Shown here piece by piece: positions 1 through 8,391 of a DNA stretch of 64,000 bases. Each line of letters begins with the position of its first letter. Positions within the stretch are counted from its first letter, which is position 1. The notes under the pieces are model-generated. The model ran no database searches and was not told the DNA's origin. It saw only the letters and a list, made by a program, of their open reading frames with translations. Where the stretch lies: assembly GCA_019423635.1 (NCBI GenBank), contig JAHZBA010000009.1, positions 1 to 64,000 of the forward strand, given 5' to 3'. A program made the translations under genes and the position numbers. Source of the stretch: Clostridiales bacterium. GTDB lineage: Bacteria; Bacillota; Clostridia; Oscillospirales; Oscillospiraceae.

Positions 1-145
1 CTTGCCTCTCCCTCTGGGAGAGGTGGCGCCGCCGCAGGCGGTGACGGAGAGGGCTTCCCCGTCTCACCCTCCGGCCCTCCGTAGGGCGCACCTCTCTCCA
101 ATCTGATGCCACAAAATCCGCCGCCGTGAAAGGAGATTTGCCCTC
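1..145. repeat. Intergenic palindromic repeat at window edge
   Basis: CCTCTCCC (5-12) and GGGAGAGG (16-23) form a hairpin with a 3-nt loop, followed by a GC-rich CGCC/GGCG palindrome (about 29-41). No coding sequence is supported here. It resembles the short palindromes seen between other genes of this window (3221, 14330, 24800), so I read it as a dispersed intergenic repeat rather than a terminator. Confidence 0.4.
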
Positions 146-799
146 TTGGATGCAAAAAGTTATGAACAGGTCAAAACCCTTGTGGAACAGCTGGACGAGG
201 ACTGGGGCTGCGGGCCCTATGAGGAGGCTCTGCCAAACGAGGCCCGGCTCCGGGAGATCAACGCTTTGACCGGCCGAAACTGGACCGCGGAGGAGATCCG
301 TGGGCTCTGCTTCCTCTACAGCAGCCACAACTCCACGGCGGAGACGGTCTATTGTCTCTTCCACGGCGATTACCCGCCGGTGACGAACGTGGATCTGGTG
401 TTTTACCGCCCGAAGCCCGGCGCGGTGCCGGAGCCCAGGACGGTCTATGAGAAATACCGCCTGGGAAATCAGATGAAGGCACTGGTCCCCCTGCCCTGGG
501 CCGACATCACGGCGGGTCTCCGGGCTGTCCCCGGCTTCCGGGAACACCAGTGGGCCCGCGCCGGGTACAAGCCCGACCACACCCACAGCTTTCGCTTTGA
601 CGCGCTGGAGCAGCCGGACGACTGGAGCGACGTCCACTTCTGGGCATTCTGGTACGGCGGGCGGGGAAATCCCGACCCGGACCATCTGCTCTGTCTCTCC
701 TGCCACAACCTGCCGCAGATGCAGATCCAGGCCCTGACCGACCTCCTGGCCGGCTTTGACGTCCCCCTTCAGTACCGGGAGGAGGACCACGATGCTTGA
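146..799 (+). CDS. Unrecognised 217-aa protein upstream of the his genes
   Basis: The TTG start at 146 follows AAGGAGA (130-136) at normal spacing, which makes this rare start credible. The product is a soluble, acidic 217-aa protein, rich in Trp/Tyr, with no signal peptide or membrane segment. The only visible small motif is CLSC near residue 184, too little to claim metal binding. It lies in the his gene direction, but a hairpin with a T-run (804-827) separates it from hisC. It is probably a separate short transcription unit or the tail of an upstream operon. I do not recognise the family. The reading frame, start signal and GC-rich third positions support a real gene. Confidence 0.8.
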   Translation: MDAKSYEQVKTLVEQLDEDWGCGPYEEALPNEARLREINALTGRNWTAEEIRGLCFLYSSHNSTAETVYCLFHGDYPPVTNVDLVFYRPKPGAVPEPRTVYEKYRLGNQMKALVPLPWADITAGLRAVPGFREHQWARAGYKPDHTHSFRFDALEQPDDWSDVHFWAFWYGGRGNPDPDHLLCLSCHNLPQMQIQALTDLLAGFDVPLQYREEDHDA

Positions 800-803
800 G
801 AAT

Positions 804-827
804 CCGGAATGAGGTTCCGGGAATTTT
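804..827 (+). terminator. Candidate intrinsic terminator after the 217-aa gene
   Basis: CCGGAA (804-809) pairs with TTCCGG (815-820) across a 5-nt loop and is followed by GAATTTTT. The stem is short but sits directly behind the stop codon at 799. Confidence 0.5.
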
Positions 828-842
828 TCCCGTGCCCCCATG

Positions 843-875
843 TAATTCCTAATTCCTAACTCCTAATTCCTAATT
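843..875. repeat. Short tandem TAATTCC-type repeat upstream of hisC
   Basis: Four imperfect copies of a 7-8 base unit (TAATTCC / TAACTCC) lie between the terminator and hisC. It is AT-rich against a GC-rich background. No promoter boxes are convincing inside it; function unknown. Confidence 0.5.
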
Positions 876-893
876 GAAAGAACGGTGCTTTTT

Positions 894-1958
894 ATGAGCA
901 GATTTCTCTCCCCCGAGGCCCAACGCCTGGCCCCCTATACCCCCGGCGAGCAGCCCCAGGATCAGCAGTACATCAAGCTGAACACCAACGAAAGCCCCTT
1001 TCCTCCCTCTCCCAAAGTGCTCCAGGCCATCTCCCGGGCGGAGCTTTTGAAGCTGAATCTCTACTCCGATCCCACCTGTGCCCAGCTGGACGCGGCCATT
1101 GCCCGGCGCTATGAGCTCTCGCCGGAGAACGTCATCTCCGGCAACGGCTCCGACGAGCTGCTGGCCTTCGCCTTCCGGGCATTCTGCGGAGCGGGACGGC
1201 CGGTTGCCTACGCGGACATCACCTACGGCTTCTACAAGGCCCAGACGGCCCTCTTCGGTCTGGACGCCCGGATCATCCCCTTGCGGGAGGACTTCTCCCT
1301 GTGTGTGGAGGACTATCTGGACTTCCCCGGCACCATTGTCATCGCCAACCCCAACGCCCCCACCGGCATGGCGGTGCCCCGGGAGGACATCCAGCGCCTG
1401 CTGGAGGCGGACCGGGACCGGGTGGTCATCGTGGACGAGGCCTATGTGGATTTCGGCGCCGAGAGCTGTGTGCCCATGATCTTTCGCTACGACAACCTTC
1501 TGGTGGTCCAGACCATGTCCAAGAGCCGGTCCCTGGCCGGCGGACGGCTGGGCTTCGCCCTGGGCAGTCCCGCACTGATCGCCGGGCTGAACCGGGTGAA
1601 ATATAGTTTTAACCCCTACAATGTCAACCGTCTCAGTATTCTGGCCGGTAGCGCTGCCATGGCGGACGAGGACTATTTCCAGCGCTGCTGCCGGACGATT
1701 CAGGAAAACCGGGCCTGGACGGCCCGGGAGCTGGAGGCCCTGGGCTTTACGGTGCTGCCCTCCCGGGCCAACTTCCTCTTTGCAAAATCGGACCGCTTTT
1801 CCGGGGAGGAGCTGTACCGCAGGCTCCGGGAGAACGGCATCCTGGTCCGCTGGTGGGCGGACAGCGGCCGGATCTGCGACTACGTCCGCATCACCGTGGG
1901 CTCCATGGAGCAGATGACCGCCCTCACAGACGAAATCGAACGGCTTTTGGAGGAATGA
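894..1958 (+). CDS. hisC: Histidinol-phosphate aminotransferase
   Basis: PLP enzyme of fold type I converting imidazole-acetol phosphate plus glutamate to histidinol phosphate in the cytosol. The 354-aa length is normal. Visible family marks are NTNESPFPPSP near the N-terminus, the NPNAPTG aspartate-loop region, DEAYVDF, and the Schiff-base lysine in the SKSRSLAGGRLG motif (lysine in SKS). ATG 894 is chosen over the in-frame GTG at 885 because it gives the usual MSRFLSPEAQ start; the ribosome site is weak (GAAAG). It starts the his block seen here and ends 3 nt before hisB, so the two are co-transcribed. hisG, hisD and hisZ are not in the window and may lie upstream or elsewhere. Confidence 0.95.
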   Translation: MSRFLSPEAQRLAPYTPGEQPQDQQYIKLNTNESPFPPSPKVLQAISRAELLKLNLYSDPTCAQLDAAIARRYELSPENVISGNGSDELLAFAFRAFCGAGRPVAYADITYGFYKAQTALFGLDARIIPLREDFSLCVEDYLDFPGTIVIANPNAPTGMAVPREDIQRLLEADRDRVVIVDEAYVDFGAESCVPMIFRYDNLLVVQTMSKSRSLAGGRLGFALGSPALIAGLNRVKYSFNPYNVNRLSILAGSAAMADEDYFQRCCRTIQENRAWTARELEALGFTVLPSRANFLFAKSDRFSGEELYRRLRENGILVRWWADSGRICDYVRITVGSMEQMTALTDEIERLLEE

Positions 1959-1961
1959 CCT

Positions 1962-2549
1962 ATGCGCACCGCAGTAATTCAACGGGACACCCGGGAAACC
2001 CGGATCTCCCTGGAGCTGAATCTGGACGGCACAGGCCGGGCATCCATTGACACCGGCGTGGGCTTTTTAGACCACATGCTGGAGCTCTTTGCCCGCCACG
2101 GGGACTTTGATCTGACGGTCTCCTGCCAGGGCGACACCCAGGTGGACGGCCACCACAGCGTGGAGGATGTGGGCATCTGCCTGGGCACGGCCTTCACCCA
2201 GGCCCTGGGGGACAAGCGGGGGATCACCCGCTACGGCCAGTTCCTTTTGCCCATGGACGAGACGCTGGTGCTCTGCGCCGTGGATCTCTCCGGCCGGGCC
2301 TTTCTGGGCTGGGCCGTGGAGCTGCCCGCCGCGAAAGTCGGGGACTTTGACACGGAGCTGGGCAAGGAGTTCTGGCTGGCTTTTGTCCGCTGCTGTCCCG
2401 GCGCCGTTCACATCCGGGAGCTGGCGGGGGAGAACACCCACCACATCCTGGAGGCGGTGTTCAAGGGCATGGGCCGGGCCTTGAAGATGGCCGCGGCACC
2501 GGACGCGCGGCACCCGGACGACATTCCAAGCACGAAAGGTGTGCTGTAA
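1962..2549 (+). CDS. hisB: Imidazoleglycerol-phosphate dehydratase
   Basis: Dehydrates imidazole-glycerol phosphate to imidazole-acetol phosphate. The 195-aa monofunctional form is typical of Firmicutes (no phosphatase domain). The two manganese-binding motifs are clear: HHSVEDVGI in the first half and ENTHHILEAVFK in the second. The gene starts 3 nt after hisC and touches hisH without a gap, consistent with translational coupling. Confidence 0.96.
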   Translation: MRTAVIQRDTRETRISLELNLDGTGRASIDTGVGFLDHMLELFARHGDFDLTVSCQGDTQVDGHHSVEDVGICLGTAFTQALGDKRGITRYGQFLLPMDETLVLCAVDLSGRAFLGWAVELPAAKVGDFDTELGKEFWLAFVRCCPGAVHIRELAGENTHHILEAVFKGMGRALKMAAAPDARHPDDIPSTKGVL

Positions 2550-3176
2550 ATGGTTGCAATTGTCGATTACGGCGTGGGGAATCTGTTCTCCCTGCGCTCC
2601 AGCCTGCAGGCCCTGGGGGTGGAGACGGAGGTCACCGGGGAGGCCGAGCGTCTCCGCTCCGCCGATCGGATCATCCTCCCCGGCGTGGGGGCCTTTGGCG
2701 ACGCATGGCAGAAGCTGGCGGACACGGGCCTGGTACCGGTGCTGCGGGAGGAGGCCGCGCGAAAGCCCCTCCTTGGCATCTGCCTGGGGATGCAGCTGCT
2801 GTTTGAAAAGAGCCTGGAGTACGGCGAGCACCCGGGCCTGGGTCTGGTGCCGGGGCAGGTGGTCCCCCTGCGGCGGGATCTGGAGGACCCGGCGCTGAAG
2901 GTCCCCCACATGGGCTGGAACCGGCTGGAAATCCTCCGGGACGACCCCCTGTTCCGGTATTTCCGGGACGGGGAGTACGTCTACTACGTCCACAGCTTCT
3001 ACGCCGCGGACTGCGCCGCCTCCACCCTGGGGACCTCCCGGTACGGAAACGTGGATGTCACCGGCGTGGTACGGAGCGGAAATGTCTGGGGCACCCAGTT
3101 CCACCCAGAGAAATCCGGGGACGCGGGGCTGCGGCTCCTGCGGGCCTTTGCGGAGCTGGCGGGAGACCCGCAGTAA
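2550..3176 (+). CDS. hisH: Imidazole glycerol phosphate synthase, glutaminase subunit
   Basis: Class I glutamine amidotransferase that supplies ammonia to HisF. The triad is visible: Cys78 in GICLGMQ and His185/Glu187 in FHPEKS. Length 208 aa is normal. It starts at the base after the hisB stop. Its partner hisF lies about 1.7 kb downstream, separated by two non-his genes and hisA, which is an unusual order. Confidence 0.96.
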   Translation: MVAIVDYGVGNLFSLRSSLQALGVETEVTGEAERLRSADRIILPGVGAFGDAWQKLADTGLVPVLREEAARKPLLGICLGMQLLFEKSLEYGEHPGLGLVPGQVVPLRRDLEDPALKVPHMGWNRLEILRDDPLFRYFRDGEYVYYVHSFYAADCAASTLGTSRYGNVDVTGVVRSGNVWGTQFHPEKSGDAGLRLLRAFAELAGDPQ

Positions 3177-3451
3177 AACAAAAAACAGAGGGTCCAGGGG
3201 GCTCGGCCTCCTGGCGGGGTCCAGGGGCAGCGCCCCTGGTCGCATCCGCAGATGCGAAATTCCCCGTCTCCTGATCGCGTAAGCGCAAAAGAACCGACAA
3301 CTGAGAGCGTCTTCGGCGAAGCCGAACAGCGTCCACCGCTAGACGAAGCGTTCCGGGAGGGCGGGCGCACAATGTGCGCCCCTACAAAGCGTCCTCGGCG
3401 AAGCCGAGCAGCACCCATCAACAACCCATCAACAAAAGGAGGAACTTCCCC
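3177..3451. repeat. Intergenic palindromic repeats between hisH and the PNPOx-like gene
   Basis: No gene is seen in this 275-nt gap. It holds CCAGGGGC/GCCCCTGG (3221-3239) and GGGCGCAC/GTGCGCCC (3363-3381), each with a 3-nt loop, the second followed by CTAC. Similar GGGTCCAGGGG and GTGCGCCCCTAC-like pieces recur at 14330-14400 and 24300-25165, so these look like dispersed palindromic elements inserted into the his operon. A true terminator is unlikely because there is no T-run. Confidence 0.5.
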
Positions 3452-3925
3452 ATGAGACGAAAAGACCGGGAGATCACCGATCCCGAGAGGATCCGGCAGA
3501 TCCTTGACGGCTGCCACTGCTGCCGCCTGGGGCTCTGCGACCAGGGCCGGGCCTACATCGTGCCCCTGAATTTCGGCTATGCCCAGGACGGGGACGGCCA
3601 ATACACCTTCTACTTCCACGGGGCCGGGGAGGGGCGGAAGATTGATCTCATGAAAGCGGACCGCTGGGCCGGGTTTGAGATGGACACCGGCTATCAGATT
3701 CACGAGGCCGACAAGGCCTGCGGCTGGTCCGCCGCCTTTTGCAGCATCATCGGCGGCGGGGAGATCACCTTCCTGGAATCGCCGGAGGACAAGCGCCAGG
3801 CCCTGACCCGCATCATGGCCCACGTCTCCGGCCGGGAGGACTGGACCTTCCCGGACGCGGCGGTGGAGGGCACCTGCGTCTATAAGCTGGAGGTCCGGGA
3901 GCTCTCCTGCAAGGAGCACCTGTAG
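3452..3925 (+). CDS. Pyridoxamine 5'-phosphate oxidase-fold flavoprotein-like
   Basis: 157-aa protein of the NimA/PNPOx-like split-barrel family (FMN or related cofactor binding), often annotated as a pyridoxamine 5'-phosphate oxidase family or nitroimidazole-resistance-like protein. The start MRRKDREI with LDGCHCCRLGLCDQGRAYIV, then VPLNFGYA and YFHGAGEGRKIDLM, is the standard arrangement. ATG 3452 follows AAAGGAGG (3435-3442). Substrate is unknown; nothing links it mechanistically to histidine synthesis, and it follows a repeat-filled gap, so it may be an insertion into the operon. Confidence 0.85.
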   Translation: MRRKDREITDPERIRQILDGCHCCRLGLCDQGRAYIVPLNFGYAQDGDGQYTFYFHGAGEGRKIDLMKADRWAGFEMDTGYQIHEADKACGWSAAFCSIIGGGEITFLESPEDKRQALTRIMAHVSGREDWTFPDAAVEGTCVYKLEVRELSCKEHL

Positions 3926-3944
3926 AAGGAAGAGGCGGCGCGTT

Positions 3945-4154
3945 TTGAAAGATTATCAAAAGGGCCTGGGGTGGCTCCTGTTTGGCATTTTGCTGGTCCT
4001 GGCGAGCTTTGGCGGACCGCTGCTCCTGGCCGCAAATCTCGCATTCAGCACAGATGCCCTGCGGGGCTTGGGCCTGCTCTGCGGCCTTGTGGGGATGAGC
4101 TATTTCTATTTACAGGACTTTTCCCGCTTCAGGAAGCGGGACGGTCAGGACTAG
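3945..4154 (+). CDS. Small two-helix membrane protein
   Basis: 69-aa protein with two hydrophobic stretches (about residues 9-30 and 39-57) and a basic C-terminus, so a small integral membrane protein. The TTG start at 3945 is preceded by AAGGAAGAGG (3927-3936). It sits 19 nt after the PNPOx-like gene and 12 nt before hisA and is presumably co-transcribed. No family recognised. Confidence 0.65.
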   Translation: MKDYQKGLGWLLFGILLVLASFGGPLLLAANLAFSTDALRGLGLLCGLVGMSYFYLQDFSRFRKRDGQD

Positions 4155-4166
4155 GAGGCAGCACCT

Positions 4167-4886
4167 ATGCAGATTTTTCCCGCCATCGACCTGCGGGGCG
4201 GACAGGTGGTCCGGCTCTACCAGGGCGACTACGATCAAATGACTGTCTACGGCCAGGACCCCTGCACCGCCGCCCGGCACTTCCTGGCCGCGGGAGCAAA
4301 GTATCTCCACGTGGTGGACCTGGACGGGGCCAGGGACGGCACGCCGGTGAACTTTGACTCCATCGCCGCCATTGCCGGACAGGGCGGACTGTATATCGAG
4401 GTGGGCGGCGGCATCCGCACCGAGGACCGCATCCGGCAGTACCTGGACCTGGGGGTGGACCGGTGCATCCTGGGGACCGTCGCCGTGACGCATTTTGATT
4501 TCACCGCGAAGATGGTCCAGAAGTACGGGGAGCGAATCGCCGTGGGCGTGGACGCCCGGGACGGCTTCGTGGCCATCAACGGCTGGAAGGAGCTGTCGAC
4601 AGAAAGGGGCGTGGACTTCTGCCGCCGCCTCCACGACGCCGGGGTCCGGACCGTGATCTACACCGACATCAGCCGGGACGGCGCGGAGCAGGGCACCAAT
4701 CTGGAGCTCTACCGGGAGCTGGCGGAGATCTCCGGCCTGGACATCACCGCCTCCGGCGGCATCAGCAGCCTGGAAGAGCTCCGGGAGCTGGAGCGCATCG
4801 GCACTAAGGCCGCCATTTTGGGCAAAGCCCTGTATACCGGCCGGCTGGACCTGAAGACGGTGATTCAGGAGGTGGGGGCATGTTAG
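4167..4886 (+). CDS. hisA: ProFAR isomerase (HisA)
   Basis: (Beta-alpha)8-barrel isomerase opening the ribose ring of ProFAR. The first catalytic aspartate is Asp8 in PAIDLRGG and the second lies in VGVDARDG. The phosphate loops GGGIR and ASGGIS are both present. At 239 aa it is full length. Its last 7 nt overlap the hisF start (ATG at 4880), indicating translational coupling. Confidence 0.96.
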   Translation: MQIFPAIDLRGGQVVRLYQGDYDQMTVYGQDPCTAARHFLAAGAKYLHVVDLDGARDGTPVNFDSIAAIAGQGGLYIEVGGGIRTEDRIRQYLDLGVDRCILGTVAVTHFDFTAKMVQKYGERIAVGVDARDGFVAINGWKELSTERGVDFCRRLHDAGVRTVIYTDISRDGAEQGTNLELYRELAEISGLDITASGGISSLEELRELERIGTKAAILGKALYTGRLDLKTVIQEVGAC

Positions 4887-5635
4887 CCAAGCGGATCATC
4901 CCCTGCCTGGATGTGAAGGACGGCCGGGTGGTGAAGGGGACCAACTTCCTCCGGCTCCGGGATATGGCGGACCCGGTGGAGCTGACCCGGTTCTACAATG
5001 ACGCCGGGGCCGACGAGCTGGTGTTCTACGACATCACCGCCTCCGCCGAGGGGAGAAATCTGTTCACGGACATCCTCCGCCGGGTGGCGTCCGAGATTTT
5101 CATTCCCCTGACGGTGGGCGGCGGCATCCGGACCCTGGAGGACTTCGACCGGGTGCTGAAATGCGGCGCAGACAAGGTCAGCGTCAACTCCGGGGCCATT
5201 GCGGACCCTGGGATCATCGCCGCGGCGGCCAGGCGGTACGGAGATCAGTGCGTGGTCCTCAGCATGGATGTGAAGCGGGTGGACGGAGCGTTCCATCTCT
5301 TTGCCAGGGGCGGCCGGGAGGACACGGGGCTGGACGCCATGGAATGGGCGGTCAAAGGTGTGGCCGACGGCGCCGGGGAGATCGTGCTGAACTCCATCGA
5401 CACCGACGGGGTGAAGGGCGGCTTTGACCTTGAAATGCTGGACGAGCTGGCCTCCCGGGTCAGCGTCCCTATCATCGCCAGCGGCGGGGCGGGAACCATG
5501 GAGCACTTCGCGGAGCTCTTCACCCATCCCGGCATCGACGCGGGGCTGGCCGCCTCCATCTTCCACACCCGGCAGGTGGAAATCCACGCCCTGAAAGCGT
5601 TTTTGCAAGGCCGCGGCGTGGAGGTGCGGAGATAG
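4880..5635 (+). CDS. hisF: Imidazole glycerol phosphate synthase, cyclase subunit
   Basis: Cyclase half of IGP synthase; takes ammonia from HisH to make imidazole-glycerol phosphate and AICAR. Catalytic Asp11 is in CLDVKDGRVVKG and the second Asp in LSMDVKR; phosphate-binding GGGIRT and ASGGAG loops are present. Length 251 aa is normal. It overlaps hisA by 7 nt. Confidence 0.97.
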   Translation: MLAKRIIPCLDVKDGRVVKGTNFLRLRDMADPVELTRFYNDAGADELVFYDITASAEGRNLFTDILRRVASEIFIPLTVGGGIRTLEDFDRVLKCGADKVSVNSGAIADPGIIAAAARRYGDQCVVLSMDVKRVDGAFHLFARGGREDTGLDAMEWAVKGVADGAGEIVLNSIDTDGVKGGFDLEMLDELASRVSVPIIASGGAGTMEHFAELFTHPGIDAGLAASIFHTRQVEIHALKAFLQGRGVEVRR

Positions 5636-5677
5636 TCCCGTGCCGGCCAATCACGTTCCTTTGAAAGGGAGTTTTCT

Positions 5678-6322
5678 ATGAACACAAACGAACTGCATTT
5701 TGACGAAAAAGGCCTGATCCCTGCCATTGTGCAGGATCACTATACCAAGGAGGTCCTGACCCTGGCCTATATGAACGCCGAGAGTCTGGCCATCACCATC
5801 GACGAGCGCCGCACCTGCTTCTGGAGCCGCAGCCGCCGGGAGCTCTGGCGCAAGGGCGAGACCAGCGGGAACCGCCAGCATGTGGTCTCCATCACCGCCG
5901 ACTGCGACGGCGATGCCCTGGTGGTGGAGGTCATCAAGGACGGTCCCGCCTGCCATACCGGCGCGGAGAGCTGCTTTTTCAACCCGCTGTATCTCTCCGA
6001 GGAGCTGAAACAGTTCAGCTACGAGGGCCTCTACCGGCTGATTGCGGGCCGCAGGACCGACCCCAAGGAGGGCAGCTACACCACCTATCTCTTCGAGAAG
6101 GGCCTGGACAAGATCCTCAAGAAGGTGGGGGAGGAGTGCACGGAGGTCATCATCGGCGGACGCAAGGAGGACAAGGCGGAGACCATCTATGAGATCGCCG
6201 ACCTCACCTACCATGTCATGGTGCTGATGGTCCAGATGGGCATCACCGTGGAGGACATCACCCGGGAGCTGGAGAAGCGCCATGTGGTGGACCACAAGGT
6301 GAAGCAGGAGCGGATGCAGTGA
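5678..6322 (+). CDS. hisIE: Bifunctional phosphoribosyl-AMP cyclohydrolase / phosphoribosyl-ATP pyrophosphatase
   Basis: 214-aa fusion carrying two early steps of the pathway. Residues about 1-115 are the cyclohydrolase, with the WSRSRRELWRKGETSGN signature and the metal-binding DCDGDA and GPACHTG segments. Residues about 118-205 are the all-alpha pyrophosphatase with SYTTYLFEKG and KKVGEECTEV. A good GGGAG ribosome site precedes the ATG. The stop overlaps the next start in GTGA. Confidence 0.95.
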   Translation: MNTNELHFDEKGLIPAIVQDHYTKEVLTLAYMNAESLAITIDERRTCFWSRSRRELWRKGETSGNRQHVVSITADCDGDALVVEVIKDGPACHTGAESCFFNPLYLSEELKQFSYEGLYRLIAGRRTDPKEGSYTTYLFEKGLDKILKKVGEECTEVIIGGRKEDKAETIYEIADLTYHVMVLMVQMGITVEDITRELEKRHVVDHKVKQERMQ

Positions 6323-7146
6323 ATCCCGCCCTCTGTTCCGTCCACACCCACTCCACCTGCTGCGACGGCAAAAACACCCTGGAGGAGATGGCCCGGGCGG
6401 CCTGCGCCTCCGGTGTGCGGTACTTCGGCGCCTCCGGCCACAGCTACACGGAGAGCCCCTGGGACCGGGGCTGCGTACTGCCGCCGGACCCGGCGAACTA
6501 CCGGCAGGAGGTCCTGCGCCTCCGGGAGGTCTACCGAAACCGGATGGAGGTGCTGCTGGGCATCGAGCAGGACAGCTGCACGAGGCAGGCGGTGCCGGAC
6601 TGGGCCGACTACTGGATCGGCTCCGTCCACAATCTCTATGAGGCGGACAGCGGCCGGTATTTCTGCGTGGATTACGACCCGGAGAAGCTGGAGGAGGCCT
6701 GCCGCACGCTGGCCGGCGGGGATTTTCTGACTCTGGCGGAGCGCTACTACGCCGCCGTGGCCGGTATGGCCGCCCGCCGCCCCGCCATCCTGGGCCACAT
6801 CGACCTTGTGACGAAGTTCAACGCCGGGGACCGCTTCTTCTCTGAAAGCGCCCCCCGGTACCGCGCCGCCGCTCTGGAGGCGCTTCACGCCGCGGACCCC
6901 CGCGCCACGCTGCTGGAGATCAACACCGGCGCCATGGCCCGGAGCTTCCGGGATACCCCCTACCCGGCCCAATTCCTGCTGCGGGAGTGGCGGGAGCGGG
7001 GCGGGCGGGTCATTCTCACCGCCGACGCCCACAGCGCGGCGGCCGTCGTCTACGGCTACGACCGGGCCGCGGAGTGGGCCAGGGCCGCGGGGTTTTCCAG
7101 AGCCAGCCTGCTGACGCTGGCCGGGGAGATCGAATGCCCGCTGTAG
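6319..7146 (+). CDS. hisJ: PHP-domain phosphatase, likely histidinol-phosphatase
   Basis: 275-aa PHP metal-dependent phosphoesterase. Metal ligands are visible in HTHSTCCDG at the N-terminus, the GxEQD segment (GIEQDS), GHIDL, and DAHS near the C-terminus. It starts with GTG in the overlap GTGA with hisIE, so it is translated with the his genes. No other histidinol-phosphate phosphatase is in the operon, which makes that reaction the likely role; family members can act on other phosphates, so the symbol is an inference from context. Confidence 0.85.
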   Translation: MNPALCSVHTHSTCCDGKNTLEEMARAACASGVRYFGASGHSYTESPWDRGCVLPPDPANYRQEVLRLREVYRNRMEVLLGIEQDSCTRQAVPDWADYWIGSVHNLYEADSGRYFCVDYDPEKLEEACRTLAGGDFLTLAERYYAAVAGMAARRPAILGHIDLVTKFNAGDRFFSESAPRYRAAALEALHAADPRATLLEINTGAMARSFRDTPYPAQFLLREWRERGGRVILTADAHSAAAVVYGYDRAAEWARAAGFSRASLLTLAGEIECPL

Positions 7147-7162
7147 AAAGGAGAAACCCAGT

Positions 7163-7813
7163 ATGTATCAAACCATCCTCTTTGACCTGGACGGCACACT
7201 CCTGAATACCATCGGGGACCTGGCCGCCGCGGGCAACCACGTCTGCCGCCTCCGGGGCTGGCCGGAGTACCCGGAGGCGGACTTCCGGGCCATGGTGGGC
7301 CACGGCCTGACCAATCTGGCCCTGCGCTTTTCCCCGGAGGACGCCCGGGACCCGGCCTCTATCGCCCGGACGCTGGCGGACTTCTCCGCCTACTACGGCG
7401 CCCACAGCCGGGACCGCACCGTCCCCTATCCCGGCATCCCGGAGCTGCTGCATCATCTGCGGGACCGGGGGCTGCGGCTGGCGGTGTGCTCCAACAAGGA
7501 CGACCCCTTCAGCCGCGACCTGATCGAGCACTACTTCCCCGGTCTCTTCGCCCTGGTCCGGGGCAAGCGGGAGGGGGTGCCGGTGAAGCCGGACCCGGCC
7601 ATTGTGCACAGCATCCTCTCGGAGCTGGGGGCCGATCCGAAGGAGGCCCTCTTTGTGGGGGACAGCGCCACGGACGTCCGCACCGGCCACAACGCGCATC
7701 TCCCCGTCTGCGGCGTCTCCTGGGGCTTCCGGCCCCGGGAGACCCTGGCGGAGGCGGAGTATCTGGCGGACACGGCGGCGCAGCTGGAGGAGATCATTTT
7801 GACCCGGGGCTGA
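7163..7813 (+). CDS. HAD hydrolase, phosphoglycolate-phosphatase-like
   Basis: 216-aa HAD phosphatase with nucleophile motif FDLDGTLLNT, the CSNKDD threonine/serine region, the KPDP lysine and the VGDSATD acidic pair, plus a helical cap between motifs 1 and 2. This matches the Gph/PpaX type. It is the last gene before a strong terminator and follows the PHP phosphatase by 16 nt. Substrate could be phosphoglycolate, pyrophosphate or a sugar phosphate; the sequence does not decide. Confidence 0.88.
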   Translation: MYQTILFDLDGTLLNTIGDLAAAGNHVCRLRGWPEYPEADFRAMVGHGLTNLALRFSPEDARDPASIARTLADFSAYYGAHSRDRTVPYPGIPELLHHLRDRGLRLAVCSNKDDPFSRDLIEHYFPGLFALVRGKREGVPVKPDPAIVHSILSELGADPKEALFVGDSATDVRTGHNAHLPVCGVSWGFRPRETLAEAEYLADTAAQLEEIILTRG

Positions 7814-7920
7814 GCGGCGGGCAAACCGCCTGTACCGGCAGAGCGGTCCGCCCGTCTGCGGGGCACCACAGTACCGGCGGAGCGGAGTTTGTTCCGGCAC
7901 ACAGACCCTGAAAACGGCGG

Positions 7921-7950
7921 GGACCGGCGCGGATGCGCCGGTCCTTTTTT
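7921..7950 (+). terminator. Intrinsic terminator of the his operon
   Basis: GGACCGGCGC (7921-7930), GGAT loop, GCGCCGGTCC (7935-7944) and then six T. A perfect 10-bp GC-rich stem about 110 nt after the last CDS. Confidence 0.92.
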
Positions 7951-8391
7951 GCGGTCGGCCGCCGGCAGGCGGGCCCCGGGATCTGCCGGGGCACTGCCTG
8001 TCCGGGGACGGTCCATTCTCTCTGTCTGCGCCCTGAACGTCTTGACGGATGCCTCTGTCCGCAAGTGCGTGCAGTCACACCGGCAATTTCAGCGGACCGG
8101 AAGCGGCCGGGCGGCAGACCTCATCGCCGGCACACGGATCTGATCCGACAGCGGCCCTGCCGCTGCCGGAAAATCGGGATTTGCCGATTTCCCGGTGTGC
8201 CGACGAGAGAAGCGCCGAAACCTCCGGCCATGTTTTGCGACTATATAAGCGAGGGCCCTTCCGCGATACCCGGCCGGCTCCCTGGAGCGCCATGTCCGGC
8301 CATGGGCCCGATCCGCCGGAACGGGAACCGGCCGTTGGCCCGATCCGGTATGGAGAAATCGAAACCATCAAAAAGACGAGGAGCGAAAAGG
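7951..8391. other. 441-nt gap, no feature supported
   Basis: GC-rich spacer between the his terminator and the lipoprotein gene. I see no conserved gene on either strand, and the CTATATAAG at 8231-8239 lacks a matching -35 box. The promoter of the lipoprotein gene presumably lies here but I cannot place it. Confidence 0.4.

Noticed and set aside
870..1982. Long minus-strand frames opposite hisC, ppdK, tex, the TetM-like gene and others
   Set aside because: They are shadows of GC-rich genes: Gly/His/Arg-rich composition, no ribosome sites, and the plus-strand partner has clear family motifs.
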